A stretch of 64,000 bases of DNA, from NCBI GenBank assembly GCA_021324885.1, contig JAJPIF010000002.1, forward strand, positions 1 to 64,000, in the 5' to 3' direction. Shown one piece after another: positions 19,361 through 27,785 of this stretch. Origin of the DNA: Pseudomonadota bacterium (GTDB taxonomy: Bacteria; Desulfobacterota; Binatia; Binatales; Binataceae). The notes below the pieces were generated by a model. That model was given only the letters and a program-made list of their open reading frames with translations, was not told the origin of the DNA and did no database searches. How positions within the stretch are numbered: the first letter of the stretch is position 1; the number at the start of each line of letters is the position of its first letter. A program made the position numbers and the translations under genes.

Positions 19361-21760
19361 TCAAATGTTATCGCCAGCAGTGTCGGTCCTGCGTGGGGCG
19401 GCCGTACCGCTCCATCGCCAGTTGCGAACCTCAGGCATGTCGTCGCCATATTTCATTATATATTGCTTATGATCGATTAACTTATTGCGTAGTTCCTGCT
19501 TGACGTACGCCGCACTCGCGGCCAGCGCGGGTACCCGATCGATGACGTCGCCGACCAGCGAATAGCGATCAAGGTTGTTAAGCACCACCATGTCGAATGG
19601 AGTAGTCGTGGTTCCTTCCTCCTTGTAGCCGCGGACGTGGAGATTCTCATGGCCCTTGCGCCGGTAAGTGAGCCGGTGAATCAGCCACGGGTAGCCATGA
19701 AATGCGAAGATAATCGGCTTGTTGGTCGTAAATAACGCGTCGAACTCGCTGTCGGGCAAGCCGTGCGGATGCTCGCCGGGCGGCTGCAGTTTCATCAGAT
19801 CGACGACATTGATCACGCGCACCTTGAGTTCGGGTATGTGCTTGCGCAGCAGACTCACCGCGGCCAGGGTCTCCAGCGTCGGCACGTCGCCGCAGCACGC
19901 CATCACGACGTCGGGTTCGCTGCCGCGATCGTTGCTGGCCCACTCCCAGATGCCGATTCCGGCGGTGCAATGCTTGATCGCTTCATCCATCGTGAGCCAA
20001 ACCTCGGCGGGCTGTTTGCCGGCGATAATCACGTTGATGTAATTACGGCTGCGCAGGCAATGATCGGTAACTGAAAGCAGGCAATTGGCGTCGGGCGGCA
20101 GATAGACGCGGATGATCTCCGCCTTCTTGTTTACGACCAGGTCGATGAAGCCGGGGTCCTGATGGGAAAAGCCGTTATGATCCTGGCGCCATACGTGTGA
20201 ACTCAACAGATAGTTCAAAGATGCGATCGGCCGGCGCCATTCTATGTTTCGACTCACCTTCAACCATTTCGCGTGCTGATTAAACATCGAATCCACGATG
20301 TGGATGAACGCTTCATAGCAATTGAAAAACCCGTGTCGCCCGGTAAGTAGATAGCCCTCCAGCCATCCTTGGCATTGATGCTCGCTGAGCACTTCCATGA
20401 CGCGGCCGTCGGGAGCGAGATGATCATCGTAGGGGAAGATGCGCCCCTCGAAAGCCCGATTGGTAACCTCGAGCACGTCTTGCCATCGATTGGAGTTGTT
20501 TTCATCGGGGCTGAAGATGCGAAAATTTCTCGACGGCAGGTTGAGCTTCATCACGTCGCGGACAAACCTGCCCTGCACCTCGGTCGCCTCGACCATCACC
20601 GAGCCTCGGCTTTTGGGATCGACGGCGTAGTCGCGAAAATCGGGCATGCGCAAATCCTCAAGCAGGATACCGCCATTGGCGTGGGGATTGGCGCTCATGC
20701 GGGAATCTCCTTTGGGAGCCAGATCGGCCAATTCGGGTTTCAGCGTTCCATTGTCGTCAAATAATTCCAGAGGCCGGTAGCTTTTCATCCATTTCTCCAG
20801 GATTGCGATGTGCTCGGGTCTGCTCATGTCCGCCATCGGAACCTGGTGGCTGCGCCAGTAATCTTCGCATTTCAGGCCGTCGATCTCTGCCGGGCAAGTC
20901 CATCCTTTGGGACTGCGCAGGATGATCATCGGCCAGACCGGACGCCCGTGAAACCCGCGGCTACGCGCCTGCGATTGGATGGTTCTGATCTCGTCGATGA
21001 CCTCGTCGAGCACCGCGGCCATCCGCTGATGCATCTTTTCGGGCTCGTTCCCCTCGACCACATGGGGCTTATAACCGTAGCCTTCGAACAGCTTGTATAA
21101 TTCTTCACTCGGGATGCGGGCGAGGATTGTTGGATTCGCGATCTTGTAACCGTTGAGGTGCAGGATTGGAAGCACGCAGCCGTCGCGCACCGGATCCAGG
21201 AATTTATTGCCGTGCCATCCGGTGGCAGCCGGTCCGGTCTCCGCCTCGCCGTCGCCCACGATGCAGGTCACGATCAGATCGGGATTGTCGAAGGCCGCGC
21301 CGAAGGCGTGCGCGAGCGAATAGCCCAACTCGCCGCCCTCATGAATCGATCCCGGCGTTTCGGGCGCAACGTGGCTGGGGATTCCGCCGGGGAAACTGAA
21401 TTGCTTGAACAGCCGGCGCATCCCGTCTTCGTCCTGCGATATGTTCGGATAGATTTCGCTGTAGGTGCCCTCAAGATAGGCGTTGGCGACGGCCGCCGGA
21501 CCGCCATGGCCCGGGCCGATGATGTAGATCATGTTGAGGTCGTACTTCTTGATAATGCGATTAAGCTGAACATAGATGAAGTTGAGGCCAGGAGTGGTTC
21601 CCCAATGGCCGAGCAGGCGCGGCTTGATGTGTTCAAGTGACAGGGGCTGCTTGAGCAGCGGATTATCAAGCAGATAGATTTGGCCCACCGACAGGTAATT
21701 GGCGGCGCGCCAATATGCGTCCATCAGTTCGACTTCCCTCGCCGAAATTGCTTCGGACAT
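19361..21760 (-). CDS. xfp: Xylulose-5-phosphate/fructose-6-phosphate phosphoketolase
   Basis: 799 residues, normal for the family, with a strong AGGAGGAG site before ATG 21760. This thiamine-diphosphate enzyme splits xylulose-5-P or fructose-6-P with phosphate into acetyl phosphate and a triose/tetrose phosphate. Seen: [30 protein letters not shown], the [28 protein letters not shown] block, and the ThDP/Mg motif GDGEAETGP...N. The pyrimidine-side half ([22 protein letters not shown]) is intact. No acetate kinase or phosphotransacetylase gene is nearby, so how acetyl phosphate is used must be decided elsewhere in the genome. Confidence 0.97.
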   Translation of the reverse strand: MSEAISAREVELMDAYWRAANYLSVGQIYLLDNPLLKQPLSLEHIKPRLLGHWGTTPGLNFIYVQLNRIIKKYDLNMIYIIGPGHGGPAAVANAYLEGTYSEIYPNISQDEDGMRRLFKQFSFPGGIPSHVAPETPGSIHEGGELGYSLAHAFGAAFDNPDLIVTCIVGDGEAETGPAATGWHGNKFLDPVRDGCVLPILHLNGYKIANPTILARIPSEELYKLFEGYGYKPHVVEGNEPEKMHQRMAAVLDEVIDEIRTIQSQARSRGFHGRPVWPMIILRSPKGWTCPAEIDGLKCEDYWRSHQVPMADMSRPEHIAILEKWMKSYRPLELFDDNGTLKPELADLAPKGDSRMSANPHANGGILLEDLRMPDFRDYAVDPKSRGSVMVEATEVQGRFVRDVMKLNLPSRNFRIFSPDENNSNRWQDVLEVTNRAFEGRIFPYDDHLAPDGRVMEVLSEHQCQGWLEGYLLTGRHGFFNCYEAFIHIVDSMFNQHAKWLKVSRNIEWRRPIASLNYLLSSHVWRQDHNGFSHQDPGFIDLVVNKKAEIIRVYLPPDANCLLSVTDHCLRSRNYINVIIAGKQPAEVWLTMDEAIKHCTAGIGIWEWASNDRGSEPDVVMACCGDVPTLETLAAVSLLRKHIPELKVRVINVVDLMKLQPPGEHPHGLPDSEFDALFTTNKPIIFAFHGYPWLIHRLTYRRKGHENLHVRGYKEEGTTTTPFDMVVLNNLDRYSLVGDVIDRVPALAASAAYVKQELRNKLIDHKQYIMKYGDDMPEVRNWRWSGTAAPRRTDTAGDNI

Positions 21761-22139
21761 AATTCTCCTCCTGCATACTGTTTCAAATCGGCACCTGATC
21801 GGGACGAATACACGACTCTAAGGCAGAACAGCGCAACCCGGCACGGCATCACTTGATCTCGGCCGGCGAGCAATGCTGGTCCCATTCTGCTCCTCACCCG
21901 AAGCGACTGGAAGATCTTTTGGATCGGCACTCGTAGAGCGCCGCGATGAGCGCGTTAACAACCGACGGTTTATGCTGACGCTTCGGTCCGGATGGCGTTT
22001 GCGCGAGTCCGAACGGGAAATTTGATGCCGTGGGAAACGATGCGTTTGTTTGCGGATTTCCGCAACCAGGGATAGATTTACCTGGTCGTCACAAGGCGTA
22101 TGGAGCGGGCTTGTGCGAAGCCGGAAATGGAGCGGTCCG
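21761..22139. other. Intergenic region of about 380 bp between xfp and next gene
   Basis: Divergent intergenic region that must hold the xfp promoter (minus strand) and that of the small exported protein (plus strand). I could not assign a convincing -35/-10 pair and see no further gene or RNA structure. Confidence 0.4.
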
Positions 22140-22502
22140 ATGAACGTATCGACCAAAAAAGGCGCTATACCAGCGGCGATGGTTGTTGTCATCGGGCTGG
22201 CGTTCGGAGTGCTCAGCTCAGCTCAATACACGACCATGCTCTCCTCACTGTCAAATCCTCGGGTTCGCTCGTTTGCCAACCCGCATCTGGGACTCACGCG
22301 CCACACCATAAAAGAGGTGAGTCCTTCCAAACCTGAATTGCGGCTGAGCCCGACCGCGTTTACGCAGAGTCCGCCCGTTAAGCAGACTCATCAACTCCGG
22401 GTGCTACCCGTCCTGACTGCGGGGACTCAGGCGTCGGAATCCGCGGGAATCCAGCGCCGCCGGATCCCGGCTCGGTCTGCGGACGATCCAGCCTCGTTCT
22501 AG
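22140..22502 (+). CDS. Small protein with N-terminal membrane/signal segment, unknown
   Basis: 120 residues from ATG 22140, with GGAG 7 nt upstream. A basic N-terminus (NVSTKKG) leads into a hydrophobic stretch (IPAAMVVVIGLAFGVLSSA), a signal peptide or anchor. The rest is Ser/Pro/Arg-rich and without a recognisable domain. It lies 79 nt before the BON-like lipoprotein on the same strand. No family recognised; the existence of the gene rests on start-site quality and the export signal. Confidence 0.5.
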   Translation: MNVSTKKGAIPAAMVVVIGLAFGVLSSAQYTTMLSSLSNPRVRSFANPHLGLTRHTIKEVSPSKPELRLSPTAFTQSPPVKQTHQLRVLPVLTAGTQASESAGIQRRRIPARSADDPASF

Positions 22503-22581
22503 CCTTTCTGTACCGGTGGCCCATCGCTCGAAGCCAGCGAGCGACAGTTTCGAAGATCAAGGCCTTTGTCCTCCGAGGTAC

Positions 22582-23385
22582 ATGAAAGTGAAACATTACA
22601 AGTGCGTGCGAACAGCATTGGCCCGACTCGGGTCGGCGGCGAGCGCAGCCGCGTGGTCCGGCTTGTGCCTCGTAATCGCATCGATCGGCCTGTCAGGGTG
22701 TGCGGCTCAAAGCCCGGCGATCGGCGCTTCGGCGCCGGTTTGGGCTCAACCGAATGCGAATGCCCAATCCGAGGGAGCGAGCGCGGCATGCGGTTCAACC
22801 GCGACCGTGCAACCGCTGGATGTCAATGCTGTCAACGATCGCGAACTGAGTGACCGCATCACCGGCTACCTCAACGATCATTGTTTGCCGCTGGCGCGCG
22901 CCTCGGTCGCCAGAGAGGCGGACGGTTCGCGTGAAGTCCTGCTGTACGGCTTTGTCGCCAGCGATTTCGGCAAGCGCGACGCGCAAGCGAAAACCGCGGC
23001 GCTGCTGGCCAATTCCGGAATTCCCGTAAAGAACACGATTATGGTTCGGCCTGACCTGACCGCCCTGCAAAATCAACCGGCCAACACCGCCAATTCGGCC
23101 GCGTACAACGCCGAGCAAGCGAACAACCTGGCCCAGCAGAATGCGGCGATTCAACAATACCAGAACCAGAATCAAAGCGGGCTTGCCGGGCTCCTTGCTC
23201 CGCTGCTGGGGCTCGGATTTGTAGGCGGCGGTTTCGGCGGAGGGAGCGGCGTCTTTATATCCCCAGGCGTCGGAACCGGTTGGTATCCCGGCATGGCGCC
23301 CGGCTTCGGTGCCGGTCCGGTAGTCAATCCCTATTTTCCCGCCCCGATGGGAGCCACGCCCTTTGGTTTTCAACCTTTCCCGTAG
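22582..23385 (+). CDS. BON-like lipoprotein with Gly-rich C-terminus
   Basis: 267 residues from ATG 22582, with GAGGT upstream. The long signal segment ends in lipobox LSGC (Cys40). A BON-like fold follows (DRELSDRITGYLNDHCLPLARASVARE, VLLYGFVASDFGKRDAQAKT, VKNTIMVRPDL), the type of small domain that binds the periplasmic side of membranes. Next come an Asn/Gln/Ala-rich stretch (residues about 160-200) and a Gly/Pro/Phe-rich tail. Likely an envelope protein attached to the outer membrane. Function unproven. Confidence 0.75.
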   Translation: MKVKHYKCVRTALARLGSAASAAAWSGLCLVIASIGLSGCAAQSPAIGASAPVWAQPNANAQSEGASAACGSTATVQPLDVNAVNDRELSDRITGYLNDHCLPLARASVAREADGSREVLLYGFVASDFGKRDAQAKTAALLANSGIPVKNTIMVRPDLTALQNQPANTANSAAYNAEQANNLAQQNAAIQQYQNQNQSGLAGLLAPLLGLGFVGGGFGGGSGVFISPGVGTGWYPGMAPGFGAGPVVNPYFPAPMGATPFGFQPFP

Positions 23386-24030
23386 GCAGGCGGCGCAACA
23401 CTCGGGGCACGGTACCCGATGGGCATCTGCCGGATGACCCAACCCCGGGCGCCGGTTTTGAACCGTCAACCCAAAACAGGGCGGCACGAGGTCTTGCAGC
23501 GGAGTCGACGATGGCTCCTTCACCGCAGGACTTGGGCCTCCTTTCGACTCGCGGTTCGGCCTGGAAGCCAGCGCACCGGGCGCACGGATCAGAAAGGACG
23601 TGGCCACAGACCACAGCCGGCGTTGCGCGCGGACCCGGTACAAAGCGCGATCGGTCGCCAATACCTTTACTCTTCTGGCATCGATCTCCGCCGGAAGGAT
23701 CGATTCGTCTCCCGTTGCGGAACAACGCCAATGCTGCCGCAGTGCCTGATGATTGCTGAACAACGTTGGACTGTTCGACTACATTCAGCACCTTGTCCAT
23801 CGAATCCGAAAGTCGTCCCCAGCATAATCTCAGTGGCATCCGAATCAAACTTATCGGCATTCATTTCCGCGGCTACTTTCTGTGTTTGCCACGATCTTTG
23901 CCTATCGTTTGTATTTCCTGCTTTTGACAATTTCCCGTCAGATTCGCGCTCGGAGGGTGCCAAAACCGGTTGGCCTCAGAGCATGACCGTAAACCGTTCG
24001 GCGCTTTCCCAACCGCATTCGCCCGTCCGC
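23386..24030. other. Gene-free stretch before the BlaI-type gene
   Basis: About 650 bp without a credible gene; open frames here have no ribosome site and shuffled-looking composition. A TTGACA at 23924 lacks a matching -10. The functional signals for the downstream unit lie at 24031-24066. Confidence 0.5.
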
Positions 24031-24066
24031 TTGCCGACTTACGACAGCCGTCGTATGATGTTGCGA
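24031..24066 (+). promoter_or_regulatory. Promoter and dyad operator of the BlaI-type unit (apparently leaderless)
   Basis: -35 TTGCCG (24031-24036), 17-nt spacer, -10 TATGAT (24054-24059). The expected start of transcription, 7 nt after the -10, falls on the A of the repressor's ATG at 24066, so the message would be leaderless; indeed no ribosome-binding site precedes it. The spacer holds a perfect inverted repeat TACGAC-AGCC-GTCGTA (24040-24055), the size and place of a BlaI/MecI-type operator, implying autorepression. Confidence 0.7.
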
Positions 24067-24464
24067 TGACGGCCCGGTTTCGGTTGCCTGGCGGCGATCT
24101 CGAGTACGCGGTCCTTGCCAAACTGTGGGAGCTTGAGAGCGCGACGGCGCGGGAAATTCACGCCCAGGTGGGTGAGCCTGCGGGATTAGTCTATACGACC
24201 ACGGCCAAAGTGCTGGACCGTCTCCATGCCAAGCGGCTGGTAAGCCGCCAGCGCAAGGGCGTGGCGTTTGTTTATCGTCCGCGCGTGGCGCGCTCAGTAG
24301 TCGATTCGGGGCGGGCTCGCGCAATCCTGAGCCGGTTGCTTGGTTCGGCGCCGCGCCATGCGGCGGCGACTTTGGTCGACGCCGTGGAAGCATTCGATCC
24401 CAATCTGCTAGACGAACTCGCGCACGCAGTTGCTGCCCGGCGGAGGTCCAGAAATGGAACGTGA
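24066..24464 (+). CDS. BlaI/MecI-type transcriptional repressor
   Basis: 132 residues. Winged-helix domain: LEYAVLAKLWELESATAREIHAQVG, then VYTTTAKVLDRLHAKRLVSRQRKGVAFVYRP, matching the BlaI/CopY wing. The C-terminal helices form the dimer arm, where M56 proteases cleave family members. It overlaps the M56 peptidase gene by 11 nt. A perfect dyad lies inside its promoter. Regulated output is probably the downstream efflux and membrane genes rather than a beta-lactamase; none is present. Confidence 0.9.
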   Translation: MTARFRLPGGDLEYAVLAKLWELESATAREIHAQVGEPAGLVYTTTAKVLDRLHAKRLVSRQRKGVAFVYRPRVARSVVDSGRARAILSRLLGSAPRHAAATLVDAVEAFDPNLLDELAHAVAARRRSRNGT

Positions 24465-25305
24465 GTCGTGTCTGTTCATGTTGATCATGCTGATAGGCGG
24501 GACGGCAGTTCTCGCCTGCGGATTGTGGCCGGTCGGCAATTTTCGCGAAAGCAGCGGGCGGCGGCTGGAGACAATCACCTGGCGGCGGGTGTGGATGCCC
24601 TTGACGCCGGCGCTGGCAGCGGCCGCATGGTTGTGCGGATGGGCGCTGACCGAGCCCGATCCCGTACCGGAAAAGGTTCCAATCTCACTGTTATTAATCA
24701 GCCTCCCTTTCGCCGCGCTGTGCGCCCGCGCCGCGCTGCGCGCCGCATGCTCGCTGTTGGCCAAACCCGACGCTGGCGCTCCCGCAACCGTGGGGTTGGT
24801 GATGCCGTCGATCACGTTGTCACCACAGCTGGCGAACCTGCTTAACCCTTCGCAGATCCGGGCGGTACTGGAACATGAATGCGCTCACGCGCGCCATCGG
24901 GATCCCCTGCGCATCTGGCTGGCGCAGTTTGCCACCGATCTCCAATGGCCATGGCCACAGGCACGCGCGCGCCTGCATCAATGGTTAATCGCGCTGGAAT
25001 TTGCCCGTGACGAGGAGGCGAGAGCCGCCGGCGCCGACGGCTGTGAACTCGCAGACGCAATCCTGATTGCGCTGGGGTTCGCTCACGTCGATGACACGGC
25101 GTCACAGGCGCGCCTGACTGGCGAGGGCTCGGTCTTGAAGGAGCGGGTGGCCCGGCTGCTCCAACCGCTGGCGGGCGAAGCTCAAACGCGCAGCGGTAGA
25201 TTCGGGGGGTTTCTGCCATTCCTGCACACGCTGTGGCCGTCGCTGGTGCTTGGAATGATTTTCGGCGAGCCCGTCATACGCAAGCTGTTTTGGTTGGCCG
25301 GATAA
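24454..25305 (+). CDS. BlaR1-like M56 metallopeptidase without sensor domain
   Basis: 283 residues from ATG 24454 with GGAGG upstream, inside the end of the repressor gene. Three hydrophobic segments (residues about 7-27, 47-65, 77-102) precede the zinc motif HECAH (141-145, followed by ARHRDPLR). The third metal ligand region is probably DEEARAAGADGCELADAIL. A last hydrophobic segment ends the protein. Classical BlaR1 carries a penicillin-binding sensor domain of about 250 residues after the last helix; here there is none. How a signal is sensed is unknown. Confidence 0.85.
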   Translation: MERESCLFMLIMLIGGTAVLACGLWPVGNFRESSGRRLETITWRRVWMPLTPALAAAAWLCGWALTEPDPVPEKVPISLLLISLPFAALCARAALRAACSLLAKPDAGAPATVGLVMPSITLSPQLANLLNPSQIRAVLEHECAHARHRDPLRIWLAQFATDLQWPWPQARARLHQWLIALEFARDEEARAAGADGCELADAILIALGFAHVDDTASQARLTGEGSVLKERVARLLQPLAGEAQTRSGRFGGFLPFLHTLWPSLVLGMIFGEPVIRKLFWLAG

Positions 25306-25341
25306 CCGGCGTCACGTCGCGGACGTACCGAGTTTGGTGCA

Positions 25342-26769
25342 ATGGCTGTCTCATGGAAGAAAGGGCTGATCCAGGCAATCGTGTGCGTTGTTTGCGGATG
25401 CGCGACCTATAACCCCGCCCCGCTTAAACCGCAGGAGACCGCCCGCCAGTTTCAGCGGCGGACGCTCGTCAGTCCTGAACTATGCGCCTACCTGAAACAG
25501 AATCCTGCCGCCGAGGTCGCTTCGTGTCCGCCTCGTTCATGGAATCTCTCGAGCCTCACGCTGGTCGGCTTCTATTACAGCCCCGAACTTAAGGTCGCGG
25601 AGGCGCAACTTAATGTCGCCAGAGCGGCAATAATTACGGCGGCGCAGCGGCCCAATCCGAGTATCGGACTGGGTCCCGCTTACACCGCCAGCGCGGCGCC
25701 GAGCTTTGCCCCGTGGGCTATCGGCGCGGTCCAAATCAACTTCCCGATCGAAACAGCGGGAAGGCGCGGCTACCGCATAGCTCAGGCCAGGCGGCTGGCC
25801 GACGCCAGCGCCATCGCGGTGGGCGAAGCCGCCTGGCGCGTGCGGAGCGCGATTCGCGCCGCCCTTCTGAACTACATCATCGCGCAGCGCCAGTACCGGC
25901 TCGCTCAGGAGTACGAGTCCGCCGCCGAGCGCGTCGCGCAGTTGCTGCAAGAGCGCGTCAATGCGGGAGAGAGCGCGGCACCCGAGTTGAACCTGTTTCT
26001 GGCCAATCTGGCGACGGCACGGCTCAAAGCCGCACAAGCGCGCAGCCGCGTGCCCCAGGCGCTCAACACCCTGGCTGCCGCCGCCGGCGTCCCGGTCAGC
26101 GCGCTGGCCAAAGTAAGCATCGACTGGCCCGATCTTGCGCACCCGCCCGGCTATGCGTCGCTCACAGCGGCGGAAGTGCAAAAAATGGCCCTGCTCAATC
26201 GGCTGGACTTGCGCCGGATGCTGGCCCGATACGACGCCGCCGACGACGCGCTGAAACTTGAAATTGCGCGGCAGTATCCCGATATCAATCTCGGCGGCGG
26301 CTATTCATGGGAGGTCAATGAAAACATCTTCGAGCTGATCCCGATGGTTACCCTGCCCTTGATGAACCATAACCAGGGTCCGATCGCGCAAGCGCGTGCC
26401 GCTCGTGCCGAAGCTGCGGCGGAATTTCTGGCGTTGCAGCAAAGCATTATCGCCCAGGCCAACGGCGCGCTGACCGCCTATCGCGGGGCATTGGAAGCTT
26501 ACCGGCAGGGAGCAAGTGCGGCTGAATTCGCCCAAAAGCGGCTCAGCTTCACACAGCGGGCGGCCAGGCTCGGCGATATCGACGCGCTGACGCTGACTAC
26601 CACACAGCTTCAGACCATAATCGCCGAACAGGCAAAGCTCAGTGCGCTGGTCGATGCGCAAACGGCGCTGGGTGCACTGGAAAACGCGCTTGAACGCCCG
26701 CTTGGAAACGGCGATCTGAAATCCTTCAGCCTGCCACATGGCGCTGATGCGGGTACGCAAGAGGAATGA
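25342..26769 (+). CDS. Outer-membrane efflux factor (CusC/TolC-like lipoprotein)
   Basis: 475 residues. N-terminal export segment with a possible lipobox (VCGC, Cys20), as in CusC/OprM. The OEP repeats are visible: LKVAEAQLNVARAAIITAAQRPNPS at the first helix, INFPIETAGRRGYRIAQA, a second copy of the helical hairpin starting near residue 285 (LRRMLARYDAADDALKLEIARQYPDINLGGGY) and ALTAYRGALEAYRQGASAAEFAQKRL. It forms the outer-membrane channel of the tripartite pump encoded next; 4-nt overlap with the adaptor gene. Confidence 0.9.
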   Translation: MAVSWKKGLIQAIVCVVCGCATYNPAPLKPQETARQFQRRTLVSPELCAYLKQNPAAEVASCPPRSWNLSSLTLVGFYYSPELKVAEAQLNVARAAIITAAQRPNPSIGLGPAYTASAAPSFAPWAIGAVQINFPIETAGRRGYRIAQARRLADASAIAVGEAAWRVRSAIRAALLNYIIAQRQYRLAQEYESAAERVAQLLQERVNAGESAAPELNLFLANLATARLKAAQARSRVPQALNTLAAAAGVPVSALAKVSIDWPDLAHPPGYASLTAAEVQKMALLNRLDLRRMLARYDAADDALKLEIARQYPDINLGGGYSWEVNENIFELIPMVTLPLMNHNQGPIAQARAARAEAAAEFLALQQSIIAQANGALTAYRGALEAYRQGASAAEFAQKRLSFTQRAARLGDIDALTLTTTQLQTIIAEQAKLSALVDAQTALGALENALERPLGNGDLKSFSLPHGADAGTQEE

Positions 26770-27776
26770 GTATCAAACGAAATCCAGCGGTATCGATAGT
26801 TGGTGCGCTCGCGGTGATGGTCGTGTTTGCCGGTTTTTTTCGCGCCTGGTCCGACGAGGACGACGAGAAGCCTGTAAGCTCGCATGTCGCGCAGGTCTTT
26901 CGCGACAGCAGCGGCGACACCATAGTCGCAATCCTTCCCGCCGCGCAGAAGGAAATCGGAATCGCCACGCGCGTCCTGGAAGCAGTAGCGCGCCCGGTCG
27001 AGGTGGAAGCCTACGGATTCGTGCTTGATCCTGAAAGTCTCGCGGCGCTCAACAGCAAAATCGTCAGCGCGCAGGCGGCGTTGGATGCGGCCGCCGCCCA
27101 ATATCATCGCACCAGCCGTCTGTACGCGGAACAGAAAAACGCGTCTTTGCGCGAGCTCCAGACAGAACAGGCATCGTACTTGAGCGATAATGCCATGTTG
27201 CAGTCACTGGAGCAGCAGTTGCGCACCGAATGGGGCGGCTGGATCGCGCGGATGAATCCGCCCGCCCGCGCCGAACTGATCAACGCATTGGTGGACCACC
27301 GTCAGGCGATCGCGCGCGTCACCGCCCCCCTCGGAGAGGAACTGGATGAATTGCCTGCTGGCGCCCGGGTCAGAGTACTTGGCCACGAATCACAGCCGCT
27401 CAAGGCGCAGGTGGTGTATAACGCGCCGACTGTCATTCCATCGGTCCAGGGACAAACTTTTCTTGTGCTGCTCACCTCCAACAAATTTCCGGTCAGGCCG
27501 GGAATGGCGGTGTCCGCCGACCTGCCTGCTGCAAATACCGTTGAGCGGGGTGTAATGGTTCCGCGATCCGCGGTCGTCAGGTACGCCGGCGCGGATTGGG
27601 TTTACCGCCAGATCGATCAGACCCGTTTCGAACGCATGGCCATTGCGCCGGCTCAGTTCACCGCCGCCGGCTGTTTCGTGACCGCGAATCTTTCGCCCGG
27701 GATGCGGATCGTGGTCACGGGAGCGCAGAGTTTGCTCTCGGAAGAACTTAAATCGCAGATTCAGATACAGGACTGA
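26766..27776 (+). CDS. Periplasmic adaptor (membrane fusion) protein of RND pump, short form
   Basis: 336 residues with a single N-terminal anchor (residues 10-26). Seen: a stretch rich in Asp/Glu (DEDDEK), a helical hairpin (AQAALDAAAAQYHRTSRLYAEQKNASLRELQTEQASY), and beta-barrel pieces (LPAGARVRVLGHESQPLKAQVVY; FPVRPGMAVSADLP; GVMVPRSAVVRYAGADWVY). It is shorter than typical CusB/CzcB adaptors, and I see no clear lipoyl-type half in the usual place; instead a W/M-rich segment (EWGGWIARMNPPARAE) follows the hairpin. It links pump and outer-membrane channel. No Met-rich metal-binding N-terminus is evident. Confidence 0.85.
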   Translation: MSIKRNPAVSIVGALAVMVVFAGFFRAWSDEDDEKPVSSHVAQVFRDSSGDTIVAILPAAQKEIGIATRVLEAVARPVEVEAYGFVLDPESLAALNSKIVSAQAALDAAAAQYHRTSRLYAEQKNASLRELQTEQASYLSDNAMLQSLEQQLRTEWGGWIARMNPPARAELINALVDHRQAIARVTAPLGEELDELPAGARVRVLGHESQPLKAQVVYNAPTVIPSVQGQTFLVLLTSNKFPVRPGMAVSADLPAANTVERGVMVPRSAVVRYAGADWVYRQIDQTRFERMAIAPAQFTAAGCFVTANLSPGMRIVVTGAQSLLSEELKSQIQIQD

Positions 27777-27785
27777 GGCTCACTC

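Noticed and set aside
23419-24069. 216-residue plus-strand frame before the BlaI gene
   Set aside because: Arg/Ser/Pro-shuffled composition; contains the operator region and no recognisable domain.
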